Shown here piece after piece: positions 8,499-19,146 of a stretch of 35,103 bases of DNA. The stretch comes from an uncultured Clostridia bacterium. GTDB taxonomy: Bacteria; Bacillota_A; Clostridia; TANB77; CAG-508. Below the pieces are notes generated by a model. It was given only the letters and a program-made list of their open reading frames with translations, made no database searches and was not told where the DNA came from. The position numbers and the translations under genes were made by a program. Position 1 is the first letter of the stretch, and each line of letters opens with the position of its first letter. The stretch lies in the NCBI GenBank assembly GCA_948852375.1, contig CAQOYX010000006.1, forward strand, positions 1 to 35,103, read 5' to 3'.

Positions 8499-11400
8499 CT
8501 AATCTAAAAAGTTTATACTATCAAAATAGTGAAGATATTTCTTTATGTAATCAATATCAATTTCAGGCCATTGAAATCCAAGGTGTGTTAAATAATTAAT
8601 AGTAAAATCATCATTTGGTATAATATGAGCAATTAAATTTAGCAATTTATCTTTATCTAAATCAGTAATAATACCAGCAATATCATTTTTTAATTCATCA
8701 TTTGATAAAAATTTTTCAATAGTGCAAGAGAAATCTTTATCATCAACGCAAGTTATTGTTCTATTCAAACAATCCAAATAATTTAACAATGTATCAATCC
8801 TTAATAAATTAGAATTAAACAAATGAAAAACTGAAAATTCAGGATTGCTTTGTATTATTTTTACAATAGCCTTACTACAAACATCTACAGGAGTAAATTC
8901 TAAAGAGTGTTCTAAAAATTTCTTTTGAATAACTCCTAATTTAAATATAGATTTAAGCCTATTTACAAAAGCGTTTTCACTAACATTTATTTGAAATTTT
9001 CCATCTGAAAATCTATTTGTAATATTACCAATTCTTAAAATGCAAGCATTCAAACTACCAGATAGGATCCTTTCAAATATTATTTTTTCTGCTTCAAATT
9101 TTGTATATATATATATATTATTTAAGTCTTGACCAATATAAAAATTATCTTCGCTAAAAGAGACAATATCAGTATTTTTTCCACTAAATACACCACTACC
9201 AGACACACTTAATGTCGAAATGTGATATAATTTTTTATTAAAAGTTTCACAAAAATTTATAATATTTGTTGTACCAATTACATTAGTATCATTAAAAAGC
9301 TTGTAATTACCATAGTGTTTTACTAAAGCTGCACTGTTTATAACAGCATTAACATTTTGACCAAGATTTTTATAATTAACATCACTTAAATTAAATTTAG
9401 GTAGAGTCATATCACCATTAATAACAATAATTCGTTTACCAAATAAATCATTATATTTATCGCCAAAATAAAAATTAGAAATTTTCTTTAAACGTTCTTC
9501 TGGATATAAAGAATCCTTTTCACGTATTAAACAATATACTATACCAGATTGTGTTGATAGATAATAATCCAATAAATGAATACCTAAAAATCCAGTAGCA
9601 CCAATTAGTAAAATATTACCAATTTCATGATTAGCTGTATATTTATTTGGTAAGATATTTTCTATGCGATTTTTTGCTATAAGTGCATCAATTTTAGAGT
9701 AATTATAGGAAGCATCATTATAATTATAACAGTTAGAATTATTTGATTTTTCAGATAATTGCTTAATAGTAGGATAAGAGAATATATCTGCATAAGTAAT
9801 ATTAAGACCAATATTCATAGCTTCTATTTGAAATTTAATAGCAATTAATGAATCACCACCTAAATCAAAGAAATTATCATTAATTCCAATATTATTAATA
9901 AAAAATAACTTTTTCCAAATTTCTACAATACTATTTTCAAAAGAATTTCTAGGTTCAACATATTCTTTTGAAGAATTAATAAAGTTTTTTGGTAATTTAT
10001 TTTTATCAATTTTTCCATTAGAAGTTAAAGGAAATTTACTAACTTGTATTATAAAATTAGGTACCATATAGTCTGCAAGTTGACTCTGCAAAAAGGCATT
10101 TAAATCTTTAATAGATACAGTTCTATCAGCAGTAAAATATGATACGATTCCAGTAGTGCTTCCAAAACTATAAGTAGTAGAAAAAGATTTTTCAACATTA
10201 GGATAAGAATTAATAACATGATTAATTTCATTTAACTCAATTCTATGTCCTGATATTTTTATTTGTGAATCATTTCTTCCAATAAAGCAAATAGTCCCAT
10301 CAGAATTCCATTTGGCTAAATCACCAGTTTTATACATAGTAGGACTAGTAGCATTATATTTGCTTGGGACATAATTTAAAGACGTCTTATTAGAATCATT
10401 TATATATCCAATTCCTACACCATCACCAGCAACATAAATTTCTCCTATTACACCTATAGGCTGTAAAGTCTTATCTGTTGATAAAATAAATATTTGGTTA
10501 TTAAAAAGAGGATGACCAATAGAAACAAGACTATCATTTGTTTCATCTAATGAATATTCAAAAGCTGTACAACATATAGTAGTTTCTGTAGGACCATATC
10601 CATTTATTATTTTTAAATCTGGAATCATTTTTAAATATTTATTTAAAGTACTCTTGCGAATTGCTTCAACACCAACAAGTATTTTTTTAATATAAACAGT
10701 TTTATCTTTTAAAAGATCATACACTTCATTTAATATATTTGGTGGAATATATAAAGCAGTAATTTTATTATTTACAATTATATCACAGTATAAAGCAATA
10801 TTTTTTATAACATCTTCAGGGTATAACACTACTTGGGCACCTGTTAATATTGGTAAAAATAATTCAAAAATACTAACATCAAACGATATATTAGTTGAAG
10901 ATAAAAATATATCATTTGAAGATATACTACCAAAATATTTATTGAAAGCATAAATAAAGTTAATTAAATTGCGGTTAGATATCTGTACCCCTTTTGGTTT
11001 TCCAGTTGAGCCAGATGTATAAATAATATATGCAGTACTAGAAGATGAAAAGTTTTTAGCTAAATTAATTTTGCATGAAGAGTCAATATCATTAATAGAA
11101 TCTATAAATAGCTTTTCTACATCATCAAAATTACGTAATTTATTATTAGAAGATGTTATTAATAATTTTGCATTACTATTTTTTAACATATAAGTAAGTC
11201 TATCTTTTGGATATCCTATATACATAGGCATATAAACAGCACCTAATTTAAAAAGTGCACAAATACTAACTAATAATTCTATAGAACGATTCAAACAAAC
11301 ACCGACAACATCACCAGATTTAATATCCATAGAATTTAGTTTACAAGCTAGTTGATTGGCTTTCTCATTTAATTCCCTATAAGTTAATTTTTTATCTTCA

Positions 11401-14400
11401 AAAACAACAGCAATATTATCAGGCGTTTTTGCAACCTGTTCTTCAAATAAATTTACTATAGTTTTATTTTTAGGATAATCCAATTTAGTATCATTAAAAT
11501 CATATAATATCTGATTTCTTTCTTCTTCTGAAAGCATATCAATATCAGCTATTTTAACCTCGCAATTTTCCAAAATAGCATTTAAAATATTTATATAATG
11601 AGAAGATAATCTCTTAATAAAATCCTCATCGAATAACTCAGTACAATATTCAAAACGTAAAGAATACTCATCATTAATAGGAACTATTTCTAAAGTTAAA
11701 TCAAATTTAGAAACATCATTATCAGGTATAAAATAATCTACAGTGGTATTTTTAAAGTTAATATTAGGATATCCATTACTTTGATAAACAAACATAACAT
11801 CAAATAAAGGATTTCTACTAACATCCCTTTTTATATTTAAATCTTTTACAAGCATATCAAAAGGATAAGCCTGATTTTTAAAACTATCAACACAATTCTC
11901 TTTAATAATTTTACTAAACTCGCTAAAAGATAAAGAAGAATCTATTTTATTTCTTAAAGCCAAAGTATTTACAAACATACCAATAACATTATTTAGTAAA
12001 GAGTTATCTCTTCCAATAATAGGAGTTCCAACAACAATGTCATTAGAAGAAGTATATTTTGAAAGTAAAATATAATAACATGAAAGCATAAACATATATG
12101 GAGTGATATTTAACTTCTTAGATATTGTAGTTACTTTATTAAAAACATCACAAGATAATTTTTTATGATAATTATTACCCTTAAAACTCTGTACAGCAGG
12201 TCTTTTATAAGATGTAGGCATATTTAATAAAGGTATTTCATCACTAAACTTACCTACCCAAAAATCTTTTAAATTATTAAATTCATCAGTTTCAAATTGA
12301 TCCTTTTCCCATAAAGCAAAATCTGTATAATCAATTTGTTTTTCTGGTAAAGAAGAACCATTATATAAATCACAAAGCTCTTGTAATAAAATAGAAAGAG
12401 AAGTACCATCACTAATAATATGATGCATATCAAGTAAAAGAAGCATTTTATTATCATTTAACTTAATCAACTTAGCTCTAAATAAAGGAGCAAGTGACAA
12501 ATCAAAAGGCTTTACAAAACTAGAATATATATCATTTAAATTATCAGTAGTACTTGTAGATACATCAAAATTAAAATCTACATTATCATCAACTATTTGC
12601 ACAATATCATTATTTCTTATTTCAAAATGAGTACGTAAAGAAGCATGTCTTTCAATAAGTGCATCAAAACAAGCTTTAATTTTGTTAGTATCCAAGCAAT
12701 TATTAATTACAATACCACCAGCAATATTATATAAAGTAGAATTATTATCTAAACTTGAAGCATAATAAATTCTTTTTTGAGCAGATGATAATGGATAAAA
12801 CTCTCTTTTAACAGACTTTTCAATATGATAAGTACTAGCTTTTAAATTTATACTTTGAATATAATCAGATAAATCCAATATAACAGGTTTACTTAAAACA
12901 TCTTTAACATATACTTGAACACCTAATTTATCCAAAATCATAGTACAGAAATTCATAGCACAAAGAGAATCCCCACCAAGATCAAGGAAAGAATCATCAA
13001 TACTAATAGTATTTACATGTAAAATAACTTTTAAAATATCAATTAAAGTAGCATCAATATCATTACGAGGAGCAATAATCTCTTTTGTTTCATCAAAAAC
13101 CTCAGGAAGAGGTAAAGCATCTCTATTAATCTTACCATTATGATTATATGGAAGAGATGGTAAATCTATAAAATACTGAGGAATCATGTAACTTGCTAAA
13201 TCTTTTTTTAAAGCTAGCTTTAAATTATTAATATCAACAGGACCACTTTTAACATAATAAGCACATAAAATATCATGATTAAATTCATCAGTTTTTTTAG
13301 CTACAACACAAGAACTTATATTTTTAAAATTCAAAATTTTCTCTTCAATTTCACCAAGTTCAACACGAAATCCACGAATTTTTATTTGAGTATCAATTCT
13401 TTTACAATACTCAAAAGACCCATCCTTATGAAGAATAGCACTATCACCAGAACGATACATAATTTGAGAATTATCATAAGGATTTCTTATTAATTTAGTA
13501 CTATTTAGGTCAGGTCTATTTAAATAACCTTTAAAAACACCATCACCAATAACACCAATTTCACCAGGTACATCATAAGGAACAAGTTTTAAATTCTTAT
13601 CTAATAAAATCATCTTTAAAGTAGGAATAGGCACACCAATATTAGACTTAGGAAGTAATAAATCTTCATTAGATAAATCCTTAAAAGTAACATGGACAGT
13701 GGTTTCTGTAATACCATACATATTAATTAATCTTGTAAAAGGATATTTATCTTTCCAAGGCTTAATTAAGCAAGGCTTTAAAGCTTCACCCGCAAAAATA
13801 ATATATCTTATTTTTAAAGTAGAATCATCACGTTTCAATTCTTCAGCCAATAAATTATAAAAATATGTAGGTGTTTGGTCAAGTACAGTAACATTTTCTT
13901 TTCTTAATAAATTCAAAAATTCAGCAGGATCTTGTGCAATATCTTCTGGAACCAATATAAGTTTAGCACCATTTAATAAAGTACCATACATTTCCCATAC
14001 AGAAACATCAAAAGCAACAGAATGAAACATAGGCCAAACATCAGCTTCATTAAAATCGAACTGAAAAGAATCATTTTTTATTAACCTAACAACATTTCTA
14101 TGGCATAATAAAGCACCTTTAGGTTTACCAGTAGAACCGTGATGTATAAATAATATAAAGTGAATCTTCAGGAGAAATATCAATATCACAATTTGAAGTA
14201 TCACACATATAAATATCATTATTACTTAAAGAAATATCAATTTTTGGAATATCAAAAGGCATATCATCTGCAATATTTAAAAACAATAAAACCTTTGCAC
14301 CACTATCAGATACCATATATTTTACACGTTCTTCAGGATATCCTAAATTGATAGGCAAATAACAAGCACCAGCTTTAATAATTGCAAGAATACCAATAAC

Positions 14401-15961
14401 CATTTCTAAAGATTTTGGCATACGTAAAGCCACAACAGTATCCTTTTTTACACCATAAGATATCATATAATGTGCAAGAGCATTAGCTTTATCATTTAAT
14501 TCTTTATATGTTAAAGAAGTATCTTTAAAAACCACTGCAACATTATCAGGAGTTTTTTGAACCTGTTCTTCAAATAAGCTAACAAGAGTTGCATTATAAG
14601 GATATTTTGCATTAAAATCATTAAACTTATACAAAATATCATTCATCTCTTCATCAGTAACAATTTCAAAATCCTTTAAACACATATTTGGATTTTCAAA
14701 TATCTGGTTAATAACATGCAAAATACGATTATGTATATCACAAATATCATCACAAGAATATTTAGAAACCCTATAATCATAAGCAACATCAAGACTTCCG
14801 AGAAGAATTTAGATCATATAAATGAATATCTAAATCATCAGTAGAACTGCCATTAAAAATCCAACGAGTAGAATAATTAACCCCTTTTTCAGTAGCAGCT
14901 TTAGTTACTTGGTAAGAAATAAGAATATTATATAAATTAGGAAGTTTAGGATTATTTTTTCTTAAATCATCTAAAATAGTTTGGTAATAATATTTTTGAT
15001 GACGAAGCATACCAATAGAATCCTTTGCAATATTTGAAACAAAAGATTTAAAATCCAAACTGTCATCGATACAAAACCTAAGAGGAGCAGTATTAATAAA
15101 CATACCAGTAGTATTTTTTTCATTAAAATTAGTTCTATTTAAAATAGGAGTACCAACTACAAAATCATCTTTTCCACTAACTCTACCAATATAAATAGCA
15201 AAAACAGCCATAAAAAAGTTAAAAACAGAAACATTACAAGATTTACAAAAATCAGTAATTTTATCAAGCATATTTTTATCAATATTGAAAGTTTCTCTTT
15301 TAGCTATAGGAGAAAAATTATTAGAAGAATCAGCAAGAGAACCAGGAATAGTAGCCTGTTCTGGAATTGTATTAAAAATATTATTCCAGTATTCCTTATC
15401 CTTTTTAAACTTATCACTTGCAAAATACTCTTTTTCAGAATCTATATAATTTAAATAAGAAAAATCCTCATTTTTAGAAACTTCTTCACCATTTAATAAA
15501 CAAGAATAAATACGAACAATATCATTTGCAACAATACCCAAACTCCAAGAATCAGCAAACAAATGGTGAATATTCCAAATAAAACCACCTGAATTATTTG
15601 GAAGCCTAAAAATTTTAACTAAAAAGGTATCTCCATTATATATATCAAAAACATGGTTAATCATATTTTTTTCTATATTATTAATTTCCTCCATAGTTTT
15701 AATATCTATTATTTCTATAAAAGTATCGTTCTTATTGTTCAAAAATTGTTTCATTTCATTATTTTCTAAAACTAATTCTAAATGAAAACTATCATGATTA
15801 TTAATGAAAATTGATATTGCTTTTTTTAACAAATCAAAATTTATCTCATTTTCAATAACAGCAGTTCCGCAGATATTATTAATATTTGTACCTTTATAAA
15901 ATTCTTCAGTAAGTAAAATTGACTTTTGAGGATTAGTCAAATCGTAAATCTTATTTCCCAT
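8499..15961 (-). CDS. Two-module NRPS with terminal reductase (C-A-T-C-A-T-R), two CGG recoding sites
   Basis: A 2486-residue peptide synthetase once two CGGN sites are read as Gly. Order: starter-type condensation domain (HHLFADS at about 132), adenylation 1 (YTSGSTGKPKG at about 605), carrier 1 (DLGGDSL, about 1000), condensation 2 (HHIISDG, about 1180), adenylation 2 (YTSGSTGKPKG, about 1650), carrier 2 (DLGGDSL, about 2030) and a thioester reductase with NAD(P)-binding GATGFLG (about 2119). An N-terminal C domain suggests N-acylation of the first residue; the reductase suggests release as an aldehyde or alcohol. Gut Clostridia NRPSs of this layout are known to make dipeptide aldehydes and pyrazinones. 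My reading of the pocket residues is D-V-W-D-I-A-M-V-H for A1 and D-V-F-Y-L-G-G-I-C for A2 (the latter hydrophobic); substrates are uncertain. I chose the ATG at 15961 because the upstream ATG contains the ribosome site. No phosphopantetheinyl transferase is in the window. Confidence 0.93.
14136..14139 (-). other. CGGT recoding site in adenylation domain 1 P-loop
   Basis: Minus strand reads ACA TCA CGG TTC in zero frame. CGGT as Gly608 restores YTSGSTGKPKG. The same motif in adenylation domain 2 is coded TCT GGC TCA ACT GGA with no extra C. Confidence 0.9.
14797..14800 (-). other. CGGA recoding site after NRPS condensation domain 1
   Basis: Minus strand reads TCT CGG AAG TCT TGA in zero frame. 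CGGA as Gly388 continues the condensation domain (GSLDVAYDYRVSKYS) and links it to adenylation domain 1. Confidence 0.88.
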
Positions 15962-15986
15962 AGCGATTTTCCTTCCTTTCATTTAA

Positions 15987-16020
15987 AACACAAATAATAA
16001 AAAATAATAATATTTGTGTT
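15987..16020 (-). repeat. Hairpin in the NRPS leader
   Basis: AACACAAATA (15987-15996) and TATTTGTGTT (16011-16020) form a perfect 10-bp inverted repeat just upstream of the NRPS ribosome site. It could influence translation or RNA stability; there is no T-run. Confidence 0.55.
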
Positions 16021-16072
16021 ATCTCCCTTATAATATTTCATAAGAAGACAAAACTCCTTATAAATCCCTTAA

Positions 16073-16171
16073 ATTATACAATTAAAACAAAAAAAAATAA
16101 ACCTTTTTGGAAAAAAATATAAAATGTAATATAAATGTAATATTAGGCAGAAAAAGTAATAAAATTCGACA
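16073..16171 (-). promoter_or_regulatory. Putative NRPS promoter with upstream regulator sites
   Basis: On the minus strand TATAAT (16073-16078) has only a weak -35 (TTTATT, 16096-16101) at 17 bases. Two TGTAAT repeats exactly 11 bases apart (16125, 16136; TTACAT on the transcribed strand) lie about 60-75 bases upstream of the inferred start, fitting an activator-dependent promoter. TTCGACA (16165-16171), the reverse of the Spo0A box TGTCGAA, lies further upstream. Confidence 0.4.
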
Positions 16172-16193
16172 AAATTAATGGATTAAAACAGTA

Positions 16194-16227
16194 AGAAAAA
16201 AACTAGGATTTGCATGTTTTCCTAGTT
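16194..16227 (-). terminator. Minus-strand terminator upstream of the NRPS promoter
   Basis: AACTAGGA (16201-16208) pairs with TCCTAGTT (16220-16227). On the minus strand the stem is followed by seven T, so it would stop read-through from the small gene at 16491 before the NRPS promoter. Confidence 0.65.
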
Positions 16228-16335
16228 CTTTTGTTATACAATTACTTGACCTACTTATTGCAATTGCTATAAATATAATAGCATATTATTTATTGGATGT
16301 TCAATTTACTCTTTTTTTGGAATAAAAAAATATAT

Positions 16336-16364
16336 TTGACATATAATAAAATTGATGTTATAAT
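16336..16364 (+). promoter_or_regulatory. Consensus promoter of a short RNA
   Basis: TTGACA (16336-16341), exactly 17 bases, TATAAT (16359-16364): a perfect sigma-A consensus promoter. No protein gene follows; a terminator lies about 40 bases after the inferred start. Confidence 0.85.
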
Positions 16365-16370
16365 AACATT

Positions 16371-16438
16371 ACGAATTGAATGTAACCGTTCATTTGTAAC
16401 GCTGAATATGTGGAGTGAAGAACGCATATTCTTTTTTT
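16371..16438 (+). ncRNA. Candidate antisense regulatory RNA (antitoxin-like)
   Basis: A transcript of about 68 bases is bounded by a consensus promoter and a terminator and encodes no protein on its strand. Near its 5' end TGTAACCGTTCATT (16381-16394) is identical to 16574-16587, so it is fully complementary to the start region (AATGAACGGTTACA) of the oppositely transcribed 31-codon gene. Its terminator loop carries GTGAAGA (16415-16421), also present in plus orientation at 16464-16470, hence complementary to the loop of the other terminator. Loop-loop plus 5' repeat complementarity between two convergent RNAs is the arrangement of the Fst/par type I system. The RNA is predicted, not observed. 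Confidence 0.65.
16404..16438 (+). terminator. Terminator of the short RNA
   Basis: GAATATGTG pairs with CGCATATTC (nine pairs with one G-T) around an AGTGAAGAA-type loop, followed by seven T. Confidence 0.8.
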
Positions 16439-16445
16439 ATGTATA

Positions 16446-16478
16446 AAAAAACAAGGAGCTAATGTGAAGATGCTCCTT
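16446..16478 (-). terminator. Terminator of the 31-codon gene
   Basis: On the minus strand AAGGAGC pairs with GCTCCTT around ATCTTCACATTA and is followed by GTTTTTTTA. The loop contains TCTTCAC, complementary to the loop of the opposing short RNA. Confidence 0.8.
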
Positions 16479-16490
16479 GAACTAATACTA

Positions 16491-16586
16491 TTAGTTTTTT
16501 TGTTCTTTGTCTTTGTATGATTGCAATTCTGCATTCAATCTTTCGATTTCTTTCAGTAACAACCATACTAAATTGTAACCGTTCAT
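16491..16586 (-). CDS. 31-residue peptide, candidate type I toxin
   Basis: A short gene encoding MNGYNLVWLLLKEIERLN followed by AELQSYKDKEQKN. It has an exceptionally strong ribosome site (GGAGGGAAAGGAGGGCGG upstream of the ATG), its own promoter and its own terminator, so it is very probably expressed. The peptide has a short hydrophobic N-terminal patch (YNLVWLLL) and a charged amphipathic helix with Leu/Ile spacing. The hydrophobic part is shorter than in Fst (33 residues), so membrane insertion is uncertain. In the leader CCTTT can pair with AAAGG, partly masking the first GGAGG. A convergent RNA is complementary to its start codon region. I do not recognise a family; toxin is inferred from architecture only. 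Confidence 0.7.
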   Translation of the reverse strand: MNGYNLVWLLLKEIERLNAELQSYKDKEQKN

Positions 16587-16640
16587 TCTTCCGCCCTCCT
16601 TTCCCTCCAAAGGGTAGAGTAACCTTAATGACTATTTTTT

Positions 16641-16669
16641 ATTATATATTAGATTATTACTTTTGTCTA
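16641..16669 (-). promoter_or_regulatory. Promoter of the 31-codon gene
   Basis: Minus strand TAGACA (16664-16669), 17 bases, TATAAT (16641-16646), giving a leader of about 48 bases. Confidence 0.75.
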
Positions 16670-16763
16670 GCTGTTGGAATAAAAATATATAGATGAGAGT
16701 TTAAAATTTGAAAAATAGGTAAAAATAATAAATATATATTGTACAGAGGTAGGAGGAAACCAT

Positions 16764-17895
16764 ATGAAAAGAAGAAAAAGAGTAAACGACAGTTTAAAAA
16801 CAGTAGTAATAACAACCACAATATTATTATTTATAACAATAACAGGATTTTATCTATTTAACCTATACATAAACATAGACATTCGGAAATGAAGATAATA
16901 TTACAACATATGAAGCCAAAAGAACATCACAAACAGTAGCCCAAATAAAAGAAGAAAGTAGAGAAATAGCAGATGTATTAGAAGAAGTATCAGTAAGTGT
17001 TGTAGGAATATCAAAACTACAAGAAAATGGAAGCTCGATATTTTTGCAAGGAGGAAGTACAAAATTAGGACTAGGAACAGGAATAATTGTATCAGAAGAT
17101 GGATACATCATAACAAATGAACATGTATCAGGACAAAAATATTCAAACTGTTATGTTACATTAGAAAATGGAAAAGAATATGGAGGAGAAGTAGTATGGT
17201 CTGATACAGACCTAGACCTTGCAATTGTAAAAATAAATGCAAAAGGACTTAAGTATAGCACACTAGGTGATTCAGAAAAAATACGAATAGGAGAAAAAGT
17301 ATATGCAATAGGAAACCCAATAGGATTTGAATTCAGGAGAACAGTAACTTCAGGAATAATAAGTGCAAAAGATAGAACAATAAAAATAGAAGAAGAAGAA
17401 AAATCCTCATATATGGAAGATCTAATTCAAACAGATGCAACAATAAACCCAGGAAACAGCGGAGGACCACTAATAAATCCAGAAGGAGAAGTAATAGGAA
17501 TAAACTCTATAAAAATAGACTCTGCAGAAGCCATAGGATTTGCAATACCAATAAATATAATAAAACCAATAATAGAAAGCTATATTCAAACAGGAGACTT
17601 TGATGAAGCAAACATAGGAATATTCTCATATGACAAAAACGTAATTCCATACTTAGATTCTGAGCTTCAATTAGAAAATGGAATATATGTAGTAGAAGTA
17701 ATAAAAAACTCACCAGCAGAAAAAGCAGGAATAAAAAAGGGAGATATAATAACAAAAATAGATGGAGAAAACCTAAATAAAATGAGTGAACTAAGAAAAT
17801 ATATCTATACCAAAAAGCCAAATGATGAAGTAACATTGCTAGTGCAAAGAAAAGGAATAATAAGTCCTGTAAAAATAACATTAGGAAAGAAATAG
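16764..17895 (+). CDS. HtrA/DegP-like membrane-anchored serine protease, one CGG recoding site
   Basis: A 376-residue protein when CGGA at 16884 is read as Gly41. An N-terminal membrane segment (residues about 13-36, VVITTTILLFITITGFYLF) is followed by a trypsin-like domain with His in ITNEHV, Asp in TDLDLAIVKI and Ser in NPGNSGGPL, then a PDZ domain (about 290-370, VIKNSPAEKAGIKKGDIITKIDG). The family degrades misfolded proteins outside the membrane. The zero frame from the only ATG with a ribosome site (AGGAGG at 16751) ends three codons after the membrane segment (CGG AAA TGA). Without recoding the protease would lose its membrane anchor and have no good start; with it, anchor, linker and catalytic domain join. 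Confidence 0.92.
16884..16887 (+). other. CGGA recoding site (HtrA gene)
   Basis: Reads GAC ATT CGG AAA TGA in zero frame; CGGA as Gly gives DIGNEDNITTYEAKR. The six bases ATT CGG occur in frame, without a shift, at 30191 in the minus-strand RpoA-CTD-like ORF. Confidence 0.88.
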
Positions 17896-17926
17896 TTGGT
17901 TGATTTTCAACCAACTATTTCTTTTT
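17889..17926. terminator. Bidirectional terminator between HtrA and OPRT-like genes
   Basis: GAAATAGTTGGTTGA (17889-17903) and TCAACCAACTATTTC (17907-17921) form a perfect 15-bp stem with a TTT loop and T-run CTTTTT. The HtrA stop codon lies inside the stem. Confidence 0.92.
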
Positions 17927-18779
17927 ACAAATTATACAAATTCCCATCAACACAAAGCCTAGCACGTCCAGCGGTTTTTTCATCAGAATGTAGAGCATCT
18001 TCTAAAAATTCAGGATGAGCTACTAGAAAGGATCTCATACTACCATCAGGGTCTTTAATAAAATTATGAACCATATCTAATTGCTCTTTATCAATAAGTC
18101 CTTTATCAAAAGCAGTATCAAACAAAGCTTCATCAATAGAAGTCAAAGAATATGATTTAATACCAAGATCAGAAAGCCTATCTGCACCACCCTGCATTCT
18201 ATCTACAACACAAAGACTTAAAACAAGTTCACCGCCCAAATTTTGAATAGCAGGAATCCAAGCACGAATAAAACTTGAAGCAACAGTAATTAAATCAGTA
18301 ATATGTAAAACCTTTTTACTATTAATAGGAGTAGCAATTTTAGTATCTTCAAAATTACAATCACTAACTACACAAGATAAATCTTTAAAAATAGTAATAT
18401 GTGGTTTATTTAAAATATTAGCAATTAATAATGAGAAAAACCAATCACGTCTTTCACCGCCAGAAATATAATCAATTTCTTCCATATTAACATTATCCCT
18501 AATAAAAGAAATCATTTCATTAATAACATCATTATAAATTGAATTATTCTCATATTGAGATTTAACCATCTTAAAAATTTGTTTTGGCATACCAAGTTTA
18601 TCATGTTTATTATCATCAATAAAACTTAGTAAAACATTAGCATCATCTTCACTTCCATAAACAAAATGAGTATTAATAAAATAAGCACTAATTTTTCCAG
18701 AAGTTAACCAAAAAGGCTTATCACTTTTACAAACTTTAATAGCATGAGTCTCAAATAAATATGACTTTAAATTATTCAT
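17925..18779 (-). CDS. Orotate phosphoribosyltransferase-like protein
   Basis: A 284-residue protein of the phosphoribosyltransferase type. N-terminal FWLTSGKISAYFINTHFVYG matches the orotate-binding strand of OPRTs (LTSGKxSxYyxD), and KVLHITDLITVASSFIRAW corresponds to the PRPP-binding loop, though it departs from the usual VDDxxTTG, so activity is not certain. It is longer than classical PyrE (about 210) and fits a long clostridial form. It would supply the pyrE step missing from the pyr operon at 21998-26791 but is transcribed separately. It shares its terminator with the protease gene. No zero-frame CGG; GGC GGT straddling codons is frequent. Confidence 0.75.
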   Translation of the reverse strand: MNNLKSYLFETHAIKVCKSDKPFWLTSGKISAYFINTHFVYGSEDDANVLLSFIDDNKHDKLGMPKQIFKMVKSQYENNSIYNDVINEMISFIRDNVNMEEIDYISGGERRDWFFSLLIANILNKPHITIFKDLSCVVSDCNFEDTKIATPINSKKVLHITDLITVASSFIRAWIPAIQNLGGELVLSLCVVDRMQGGADRLSDLGIKSYSLTSIDEALFDTAFDKGLIDKEQLDMVHNFIKDPDGSMRSFLVAHPEFLEDALHSDEKTAGRARLCVDGNLYNL

Positions 18780-18994
18780 TTATATAAAACCTCCATTCTA
18801 ACAATAAATTGTTAAAAACATTTTTTTCATAAACATAATAAAATAAAAATCGAATAATGTCAATGAAAATCAAGCAAAATTTACACAAGATGTAAAAAAC
18901 ATGAAATAATCAATTAAAAGAGGTATTAAAAATGTAAAAGAAATAATCAAATAAAGGCTAAAAACATGAAATAAGCACTAATAAAGCAACAACG

Positions 18995-19063
18995 CAAAAG
19001 TTATCCACTGCTGTGGATAACTTTTGTGGATAACATGTGAATTTTTATAAAAATGTTGATAAC
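18995..19063. promoter_or_regulatory. DnaA-box cluster with 14-bp inverted repeat
   Basis: The 367-base gap 18780-19146 contains two perfect DnaA boxes on the minus strand (TGTGGATAA at 19012-19020 and 19025-19033), a one-mismatch box TTATCCACT (19001-19009) and TGTTGATAA (about 19054). CAAAAGTTATCCAC and GTGGATAACTTTTG form a 14-bp stem with loop TGCT, which may also act as the dacF-type gene's terminator. AT-rich sequence flanks it. It may be an origin, a DnaA-titration site or a simple hairpin; no dnaA or dnaN gene is present here. Confidence 0.55.
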
Positions 19064-19146
19064 TTATCACAAAATGCAAATTACATAATAAACTTATATT
19101 AATTAATATAAAATAAATCAAATACACATGTAACAATATTACATCC

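Noticed and set aside
16371..16394. Short minus-strand ORF beginning MNGYIQFVMLL opposite the short RNA
   Set aside because: It arises from the duplicated 14-base segment, has no ribosome site and stops after 11 codons; better explained as the antisense repeat.
18780..19146. Calling the DnaA-box cluster the chromosomal origin
   Set aside because: No dnaA, dnaN, rpmH or other origin-linked gene is present, and part of the cluster is a hairpin that could be a terminator.
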